A stretch of 10,907 nt of DNA, from positions 1 to 10,907 of the forward strand of contig JAKART010000037.1 in the NCBI GenBank assembly GCA_021819255.1, written 5' to 3'. Within the stretch, counting starts at the first letter, position 1, and the number at the start of each line of letters is the position of its first letter. This DNA comes from Acidobacteriota bacterium. GTDB lineage: Bacteria > Acidobacteriota > Terriglobia > Terriglobales > Acidobacteriaceae. The position numbers were made by a program, and so were the translations under genes. This document shows, piece by piece, positions 5,852-10,907 of this stretch. The notes under the pieces are model-generated. The model saw nothing but the letters and a program-made list of their open reading frames with translations. It searched no databases and had not been told where the DNA came from.

Positions 5852-5890
5852 AACCCCTGAATCCCTGACTTCCCGGGGTTGCCGTTTTTT
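5852..5890 (+). terminator. Terminator-like stem followed by T6, + strand
   Basis: AACCCC (5852-5857) pairs with GGGGTT (5875-5880), a 17-base loop lies between, and GCCG leads into TTTTTT at 5885-5890. The T-run makes it look like an intrinsic terminator for a + strand transcript, but no coding gene precedes it on that strand. It could end a small non-coding RNA that contains the 5690-5850 hairpins. The long loop and short stem keep confidence low. Confidence 0.35.
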
Positions 5891-5961
5891 GAGGATTTGA
5901 GACGGAAGGCAAGGCTGCCCGGGTGGTTGGGAACTTTGCCTGATCATCTCACAGCGAGGAT

Positions 5962-6053
5962 CCCCGCCCAAGGCCGGATGCCCGGCTGGTCGCCAGGGAG
6001 AGCCTGGGGGCTTCCAGACCGTCCGGGGCGGGGGAAGGCAAGGCGGCATCCGG
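5962..6053. repeat. Interleaved GC-rich inverted repeats with an inner hairpin
   Basis: CCCCGCCC (5962-5969) is complementary to GGGCGGGG (6026-6033), and CCGGATGCC (5974-5982) to GGCATCCGG (6045-6053). The order A-B-A'-B' is that of a pseudoknot rather than nested stems. Between them CCAGG and CCTGG (about 5993-6007) form a small stem, with CTGG/CCAG outside it. Part of this may be chance in GC-rich DNA. Together with 5690-5890 it accounts for most of the 502-base gene-free region 5625-6126; no coding sequence is recognised there. Confidence 0.3.
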
Positions 6054-6087
6054 AAGCGGGTTTGAGCTTTGCTTCTCGGCCTGGGGG

Positions 6088-6120
6088 TACAATTCCATCG
6101 AATCTGTTTGCGAGGAGGAG
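6088..6120 (+). promoter_or_regulatory. -10-like box and ribosome binding site of the AsmA-like gene
   Basis: TACAAT at 6088-6093 (5 of 6 to consensus) would start transcription near 6100. A convincing -35 is missing: TTGAGC at 6062-6067 is 20 bases away. GAGGAGGAG at 6112-6120 is a strong ribosome binding site 6 bases before the ATG at 6127 and fixes that start. Confidence 0.45.
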
Positions 6121-6126
6121 AGCCCC

Positions 6127-7752
6127 ATGCAAAGACGCTGGTTGAAACCCCTGATTGCGGTCGCCGTTTTGTTCGTCGCCGTCCTGGTGCTGGTTCTGTT
6201 TTTCGTCAACGCCGACACCTTCCGGCCCACGATCGAGAGCGAGCTCTCCAGCGCGCTGGGGCGCAAGGTGACGCTGGGCCACCTGGGTCTGTCGCTGCTG
6301 ACCGGGAGCCTGGTGGCGGATAACATCTCCATTGCGGACGATCCGGCGTTTTCCACCGCTCCTTTTCTGGACGCCAAGGAGCTGCGGATCGGCGTGGAGC
6401 TGGGCCGGCTTCTCTTCCATCACTCGCTGCAGGTGACGGACCTCATCATCAAGTCGCCCTCCATTCAACTGATTCACGCGGCCAATGGAGCCTGGAACTT
6501 CTCTACCCTGGGCGGCGCGGCGGCCAAGCCTGCGCCGGCGCCGGCGTCAGGGAACGCGATTCCGGCGCTCACCGTGAATAAACTGGCGATTGAGAATGGC
6601 AGCGCCGTGCTCTCTTCGCTGCCGGCTGACGGCAAGCCCCTGCAGTGTACCGACGTGAACTTGACCGTCACGCAGTTTTCGCCCACCGCGTCGTTTCCCT
6701 TCACGCTTTCGTTACAGGTTCCCGGCGGCGGAAGTCTGAACCTGAAGGGCGCGGCGGGACCGCTGGCGCAGAACGACGCCTCGCTCACCCCATTCCACGC
6801 GACCATCTTGGTGAAGCACTTTGACCCGGTGGCCGCGGGGGCGATTCAGGCCGCCGACGGCATCTCCATGGTGGCGGACATGGACGCTCAGGTGGCCTCG
6901 CAGGATGCGAAGATGACCGCTTCCGGCAAGGCGAAGGCGACGCAACTGAAGCTGGCGGCAAACGGAGTGCCCGCTCCCCGGCCCGTGGATCTCAACTTCA
7001 ATCTGGCCGATGATCTCTCCTCGCGCAACGGCCAGGTGAACGATCTGGCGATCGTCACCGGCGCGGTTGCGGCGCACATCACCGGGACATTCCAGCAGAC
7101 TGGAACGGAGCCGAGCGTGAATCTGCAGCTTGCGGCGCCCCACCTTCCGGTGGACCAGGTGGAGCAGTTGCTGCCCGCGGCGGGAGTGGTGCTGCCGAGC
7201 GGCTCCCGTCTGCAGGGCGGCACCATCAACGCCAATCTTGCGATCAGCGGCCCGGTGAACGGTCTGACGATTGCCGGGCCGATCGAGCTGGATAACAGCC
7301 AACTGACCGGGTTCGATCTGGGAGGCGAGATTCAGGGCATTCATCCGCTCGCCGACACCTCGGGCGGCACGGAGATTCAAAAGCTCGCCGCGGTGGTGAA
7401 CAACTCGCCGCAGGGCACAAGCTTCCAAAACATCGACGCCGAGATTCCCAAGATCGGCAGCGCGACCGGCCAGGGGACGATCTCTCCCTCTCCCACCGAG
7501 GCGCTGAACTTTCAGATGAGCGCCAAGATTGCCGCGCTTTCGGCGGTGGGCGGAGCTGTGGACAAGCTCTTCGGCGGTGGTTCCTCCTCTTCTTCGAACT
7601 CGGGTGGCGGCGTTCCGCTGACGGTGACGGGAACGGCATCCCATCCGTCCATCCATGCCGACCTGGGACAGATGTTCAAGAGCGCGACGAACGGAGTGGT
7701 GAACAACACCGGAATCAAGAAATCCATGAAGTCGCTGAAGGGATTGTTCTGA
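6127..7752 (+). CDS. AsmA-like family protein, membrane anchored
   Basis: A 541-residue protein with a single N-terminal membrane anchor (residues ~8-28, a run of L, V, A and F after MQRRWLKP) and a large periplasmic part. The start of the soluble part, TFRPTIESELSSALGRKVTLGHLGLSLLTGSLVADNISIADDP (31-73), is the classic AsmA opening: an amphipathic helix, the GRKV(T/D)LG strand and a lipid-groove-type beta repeat. Further repeats of the same type follow. An Ala/Pro linker lies at ~131-142, and a Gly/Ser-rich linker (GGGSSSSSNSGGG, 483-495) precedes a final VTGTASHPSIHADL strand (500-513) and a basic amphipathic C-terminus (KKSMKSLKGLF). AsmA-family proteins are related to bridge-like lipid-transfer proteins and act in envelope or outer-membrane homeostasis. 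At 541 residues this is a mid-sized member. It is likely monocistronic: a 116-base gap follows it, and the next gene pair is functionally unrelated. Confidence 0.85.
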   Translation: MQRRWLKPLIAVAVLFVAVLVLVLFFVNADTFRPTIESELSSALGRKVTLGHLGLSLLTGSLVADNISIADDPAFSTAPFLDAKELRIGVELGRLLFHHSLQVTDLIIKSPSIQLIHAANGAWNFSTLGGAAAKPAPAPASGNAIPALTVNKLAIENGSAVLSSLPADGKPLQCTDVNLTVTQFSPTASFPFTLSLQVPGGGSLNLKGAAGPLAQNDASLTPFHATILVKHFDPVAAGAIQAADGISMVADMDAQVASQDAKMTASGKAKATQLKLAANGVPAPRPVDLNFNLADDLSSRNGQVNDLAIVTGAVAAHITGTFQQTGTEPSVNLQLAAPHLPVDQVEQLLPAAGVVLPSGSRLQGGTINANLAISGPVNGLTIAGPIELDNSQLTGFDLGGEIQGIHPLADTSGGTEIQKLAAVVNNSPQGTSFQNIDAEIPKIGSATGQGTISPSPTEALNFQMSAKIAALSAVGGAVDKLFGGGSSSSSNSGGGVPLTVTGTASHPSIHADLGQMFKSATNGVVNNTGIKKSMKSLKGLF

Positions 7753-7782
7753 AGACAGGCGACGTGCGGGGTCACCGAATCC

Positions 7783-7843
7783 GGCCGGCTTGCGCGGTAT
7801 AAACGCTTAAGCTTGAACGGTATAATTGGCGCACAAGCCGGCC
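7783..7843. promoter_or_regulatory. Inverted repeat around two TATAA boxes upstream of the oxidoreductase operon
   Basis: GGCCGGCTTG (7783-7792) and CAAGCCGGCC (7834-7843) are a perfect 10-bp inverted repeat, and GCGC follows or precedes each arm on the inside. Between the arms are a consensus -10 box TATAAT (7821-7826), a second TATAAA (7798-7803), the direct repeat CGGTATAA (7795-7802 and 7818-7825, 23 bases apart) and the palindrome GCTTAAGC (7805-7812). No good -35 is visible for either box. A promoter held between two operator arms is the simplest reading. It may also act as a hairpin after the AsmA-like gene, though there is no T-run. Confidence 0.4.
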
Positions 7844-7857
7844 CCAACATCGTTGCC

Positions 7858-7864
7858 GGGAGGA
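7858..7864 (+). promoter_or_regulatory. Ribosome binding site of the [2Fe-2S] subunit
   Basis: GGGAGGA ends 4 bases before the ATG at 7869 and supports that start over the downstream methionines. A start further down would remove the Tat signal. Confidence 0.55.
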
Positions 7865-7868
7865 CGCC

Positions 7869-8534
7869 ATGCCAGGCAGACAACCAACCCATTCGGAAGG
7901 CGAGAAGCCTTCTCTTGAACTCCACAGCAGCTCTGGAATCTCGCGGCGCAGCTTCCTGAAGGGCGCAGGCATCACGGCCGCGGGAACGGCTCTGCTGGAA
8001 GGAGTTCAAGGGCTCCGGCAGGAGGCCTTTGCCGCCGCGCCGGCAGACGTCAAGGAGTACAGCGCGGATGGCGCCAGGATCACGCTGCAGATCAACGGCA
8101 AGGAACAGGCGCTGCACATTGAGCCGCGCACCACGCTGGTGGAGGCGCTGCGGATCAACCTCGGCATGACGGGGGCCAAGATTGGCTGCGACCGCGGAGC
8201 CTGCTCCAGTTGCACGGTTTGGCTGGACGGGACGCCGGTGAACAGCTGCACCATGCTGGCCATCGACGCCATCGGGCATCAGATCACCACCATCGAAGGT
8301 CTTGGCGAGGGCGCCGAGCTTCACCCGGTGGAGGCGGCCTTTGTGCGCCATGACGCCCTGCAGTGCGGCTTCTGCACGCCGGGCATGGTGATGAGCTGTG
8401 CTGCCCTGCTGGAAAAGAACCCCCATCCCACCGAGGCGGACGTCCGCAGGGCGGTGAGCGGCAACCTTTGCCGCTGCGGAACCTACCCCAAGGTATTTGC
8501 TGCGACGCTGGACGCCGCCGGCCGGCGAGCCTGA
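7869..8534 (+). CDS. Tat-exported (2Fe-2S)-binding subunit of a xanthine dehydrogenase-family oxidoreductase
   Basis: A 221-residue electron-transfer subunit. Residues 25-31 are SRRSFLK, a twin-arginine signal, followed by a hydrophobic stretch and a likely AFA-A cleavage near residue 56. The mature part is a plant-type ferredoxin fold: cluster I cysteines Cys107, Cys112, Cys115 and Cys127 (CDRGACSSC ... NSC). The helical second domain has Cys166, Cys169, Cys201 and Cys203 (QCGFCTPG ... CRCG), so both [2Fe-2S] clusters are complete. The cluster I loop reads CSSC where many relatives have CGxC. It passes electrons from the molybdenum subunit encoded 21 bases downstream, presumably in the same operon and co-exported with it. 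It resembles the small subunit of periplasmic aldehyde oxidoreductases (PaoA/YagT type), but no FAD subunit gene lies between the two, unlike PaoABC. The natural electron acceptor is unknown. Confidence 0.9.
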   Translation: MPGRQPTHSEGEKPSLELHSSSGISRRSFLKGAGITAAGTALLEGVQGLRQEAFAAAPADVKEYSADGARITLQINGKEQALHIEPRTTLVEALRINLGMTGAKIGCDRGACSSCTVWLDGTPVNSCTMLAIDAIGHQITTIEGLGEGAELHPVEAAFVRHDALQCGFCTPGMVMSCAALLEKNPHPTEADVRRAVSGNLCRCGTYPKVFAATLDAAGRRA

Positions 8535-8555
8535 CCCGCGCCAGAGAGGATAGCC

Positions 8556-10907
8556 ATGGCAGATCACACGTTGCCCATCATCACCGAGGCGCTGCCCGAA
8601 GCTGCCGGCGACATCGCCTCCGCGCCGGCCGAGACAGCGGCGACCAAAACCGTGACCATGCCGGTTGGAGTCCCTGGATATACGCTGCACGAAGTCGAAC
8701 GCACCATCCCGGCCTCACAGCCGCCCGTGCTTCCGGTAAACCACGACCTCCAGTACGTGGGCCAGGCTGTGGAGCGTTGGGATGGAGCGGCCAAGGTCAG
8801 CGGGCGGGCCCGCTACACGGCGGACATTCAACTTCCAGGCATGCTCTATGCGCGCTTTGTGAATGCAACCCTGCCCCATGCCCGGATTCTCTCCATCGAT
8901 ACCTCCGAGGCCGAGCGCCAACCCGGCGTCAAGGGCGTACACGTGGTGGAAAAGCTGCTGGGTGCGGCCGTCCTGCGTGATCCCGCTCTGGACCAGGGAC
9001 GCTATCCGATCGTGCGCTATGTCGGCCAGCCGATCGCCGCCGTGGCGGCCACCACCCCGCAAGCCGCGGAAGACGCGCTGGCCAAGGTGAAGGTGAAGTA
9101 TGAAGCCCTGCCGTTTGTGGTGGATCCTGACCTGGCGCGCCAGCCCAACGCGCCCCTGGTCTTCCCCGGACCCGCGGATCAGGCGGGCACCGCGGGCGGC
9201 GGCGGCAGCGCCGGCGGCATTCCGCAGACCGGCAACATCCATGGGCCGGCTATCAACAGACACGGCGACGTGGAGCAAGGCTTCAAGGACGCCGATGTGG
9301 TGGTGGATGAGCGCTATTCCACTCAGGTGGAGACCCACTCCGCCATGGAGACGCATGGCGTGGTCGCCGACTGGAAGCCGGAGATGCTCACCGTCTGGGC
9401 CTCCACGCAGGGCACGGCCAGTGTGCGCGAAGAGCTGGCCGCCTGCTTCCAACTGCCCATGTCCAGGGTCCGGGTGATTACGGAGTACATGGGAGGCGGC
9501 TTTGGCGCCAAGTTCGGCGCGGGGAACTACGGCGTGGTGGCGGCTGCGCTCTCCCGCAAGACCAACCTGCCGGTGCGCCTGATGCTCGACCGCAAGGAAG
9601 AGCATCTCTCGGTCGGCAACCGCCCCAGCTCCGAGCAGCGGCTTCGCATGGGAGCGAAGCGCGACGGGACGATCACCGCCATCCAGCTCACCAGCTACGG
9701 CACAGCGGGCTGCGGCACCGGAGCAGGCTGCGCCGGCCCGGCGGCGAACCTTTACAAGTGGGCCAGCCTGCTCACCGAGGAGAATGACGTCTTCATCAAC
9801 GCCGGCCCAGGCACAGCCTTTCGCGCCCCGGGCCATCCGCAGGGCGCGTTCTCGCTGGAGCAGTCCATCGACGAGCTGGCCATCCGGTTGCAGATGGACC
9901 CGTTGGATCTGCGCGACCGTATCGACGAAAATCCGGCTCGCCGGGTGGAGCGGCAGATCGTGCGCGAGCACGCGCTGTGGAAGTCTCGCCATGCCGCGCC
10001 CAATGCGGATCAAGGCGTGGTGAAGCGCGGCGTTGGCGTTGCGCAAGGGGTCTGGTATCGCCACATCAGCATGAACTCCGCCGCGGAGGTCCGGGTGCAC
10101 AAGGATGGGTCCGTGGAGGTGCTCTCCGCGGTGCAGGATATCGGCGGCGGCATCAAGACCGTGCTGGCGCAGATTCTGGCCGAGCAGTTCGGCGTTCCCC
10201 CCGGCAAGGTGGAGGTGAAGATCGGCGACACCAACTATCCGGTGGGCCCGAACTCCGGGGGCAGCGTCACCACCGCGTCCCTGACCCCCGCGGTGCGTGA
10301 CGCCGCATGGCAGGCTGCGCAGAAGTTCCTGGCCAGCGTGGCTCCCGCGCTTGGGGTACCGCCCGGCGACCTCACCCTGAGCGCCGGCATGGTGCGCAGC
10401 GCCTCGGGCAAGTTCCAGCCCATGGCCTTCCGCAACGCCGCGGCCCGGATGGATACCGATCAGGTCTCGGCGCAGGCCAGGCGCATCCCGGACTACGCTC
10501 GGAAGAGCTACGACACCTATGGCGGCGTCGATGTGGCTGCGGTAGCCGTGGATACGGAGACCGGGCGGATTCACGTCAAGCATGTGCTGGCGGTGCATGA
10601 CTGCGGACGCCCGATGAACTCCCGCCAGTTGGTCAGCCAGATCAACGGCGGCGTGATTCAAGGGCTCTCCTACGCGCTGTTTGAGAACCGGCTGCTGGAT
10701 CCCAACTACGGAATCATGGTGAACCCCAACCTGGACATGTACAAGATTGCCGGGGCCCAGGAGATTCCCAAGATCGAGGTGCACGTGATCGAGTCCTACA
10801 TTGGGCAGAGTTCAACGGACGCCTCCGGCATTGGAGAGCCGGGCGGCATCATCGCCACGCCGGCGGCCATCGGAAACGCCTTTTACAACGCCACCGGCGT
10901 CCGCATC
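8556..10907 (+). CDS. Molybdopterin-binding subunit of a xanthine dehydrogenase-family oxidoreductase, 3' partial
   Basis: Runs from ATG 8556 (AGAGAGGA at 8543-8550 upstream) to the window edge: 784 residues with no stop. It is the large catalytic subunit of the molybdenum hydroxylase family, oxidising aldehydes or N-heterocycles with water as oxygen source. The first ~65 residues are a low-similarity extension. The family domain then starts at VERWDGAAKVSGRARYTADI (72-91). The molybdopterin-binding part shows YMGGGFGAKF (311-320), GTAFRAPGHPQG (419-430), VQDIGGGIKT (526-535), HDCGRPMN (681-688), NGGVIQGL (697-704) and GIGEPGG (758-764). Glu761 is the expected catalytic base. Only the last few dozen residues are likely missing. 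A glycine-rich loop (211-221) interrupts the region before residue 240. No signal peptide is seen, so export would rely on the Tat signal of the small-subunit partner. The substrate cannot be told from sequence alone. Confidence 0.9.
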   Translation, partial: MADHTLPIITEALPEAAGDIASAPAETAATKTVTMPVGVPGYTLHEVERTIPASQPPVLPVNHDLQYVGQAVERWDGAAKVSGRARYTADIQLPGMLYARFVNATLPHARILSIDTSEAERQPGVKGVHVVEKLLGAAVLRDPALDQGRYPIVRYVGQPIAAVAATTPQAAEDALAKVKVKYEALPFVVDPDLARQPNAPLVFPGPADQAGTAGGGGSAGGIPQTGNIHGPAINRHGDVEQGFKDADVVVDERYSTQVETHSAMETHGVVADWKPEMLTVWASTQGTASVREELAACFQLPMSRVRVITEYMGGGFGAKFGAGNYGVVAAALSRKTNLPVRLMLDRKEEHLSVGNRPSSEQRLRMGAKRDGTITAIQLTSYGTAGCGTGAGCAGPAANLYKWASLLTEENDVFINAGPGTAFRAPGHPQGAFSLEQSIDELAIRLQMDPLDLRDRIDENPARRVERQIVREHALWKSRHAAPNADQGVVKRGVGVAQGVWYRHISMNSAAEVRVHKDGSVEVLSAVQDIGGGIKTVLAQILAEQFGVPPGKVEVKIGDTNYPVGPNSGGSVTTASLTPAVRDAAWQAAQKFLASVAPALGVPPGDLTLSAGMVRSASGKFQPMAFRNAAARMDTDQVSAQARRIPDYARKSYDTYGGVDVAAVAVDTETGRIHVKHVLAVHDCGRPMNSRQLVSQINGGVIQGLSYALFENRLLDPNYGIMVNPNLDMYKIAGAQEIPKIEVHVIESYIGQSSTDASGIGEPGGIIATPAAIGNAFYNATGVRI

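Noticed and set aside
5879..6145. Short open frames on both strands in the 5625-6126 gap
   Set aside because: Low-complexity R/P/G-rich products over GC-rich repeats, without ribosome binding sites or resemblance to known small proteins.
8715..10784. A 689-codon open frame on the minus strand
   Set aside because: It lies wholly opposite the molybdopterin subunit, whose motifs are complete. The antisense product is H/R/G-rich and shows no domain.
1..10907. CRISPR arrays, tRNA, rRNA, insertion sequences
   Set aside because: I looked for regularly spaced repeats, tRNA-like cloverleaf ends and transposase motifs on both strands and saw none.

Overview
The window reads as a stretch of bacterial chromosome with moderately high GC. 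It probably comes from an acidobacterium (Terriglobia-like). That guess rests on gene content and style: a polytopic family-2 glycosyltransferase C-terminus, a stand-alone AsmA-like protein, a Tat-exported xanthine-dehydrogenase-family enzyme, and GC-rich genes with purine-rich ribosome binding sites. No rRNA, tRNA, CRISPR array or transposase was seen, so the taxonomic call is inference.

Layout. (1) Positions 3-287 hold the 3' end of a membrane glycosyltransferase. (2) Positions 428-4054 form an accessory island, visibly less GC-rich than the flanks. It contains an intact Fic-family AMPylase-type protein (488-1663) with its own promoter and a palindrome over the start site. This is followed by what looks like the wreck of a defence operon: the last ~62 codons of a SNF2/DEAD-type helicase (1685-1873), an intact DUF2130 coiled-coil/nuclease-like protein (1870-3165), the N-terminus of a SIR2-like protein (from 3186), and, joined out of frame near 3560, the C-terminal PD-(D/E)XK domain of a type III restriction/helicase protein (to 4054). 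(3) Positions 4275-5624, minus strand, encode a GntP-family gluconate-type permease. (4) A 502-base divergent intergenic region (5625-6126) is unusually rich in inverted repeats. A 15-bp perfect inverted repeat encloses two further hairpins (5690-5801), followed on the + strand by hairpins and a terminator-like stem with T6 at 5885-5890. (5) Positions 6127-7752 encode an AsmA-like protein. (6) Positions 7869-10907 encode a Tat-exported [2Fe-2S] subunit and a molybdopterin-binding subunit of a xanthine dehydrogenase-family oxidoreductase. The latter runs off the window just after its catalytic glutamate.

How the parts work together. The last two genes are the clearest functional unit: electrons from aldehyde or heterocycle oxidation at the molybdenum centre pass to the two [2Fe-2S] clusters of the small subunit, probably in the periplasm. 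Within the island the spacing and overlaps (ATGA overlap of helicase relic and DUF2130; 20-base gap with a good ribosome binding site before the SIR2-like gene) show that these genes once formed one operon. At least two deletions seem to have removed most of the helicase, the end of the SIR2-like gene and the start of the restriction gene. Fic and DUF2130 are the only full-length survivors. The most promising undescribed items are this truncated island and the structured element upstream of the permease.
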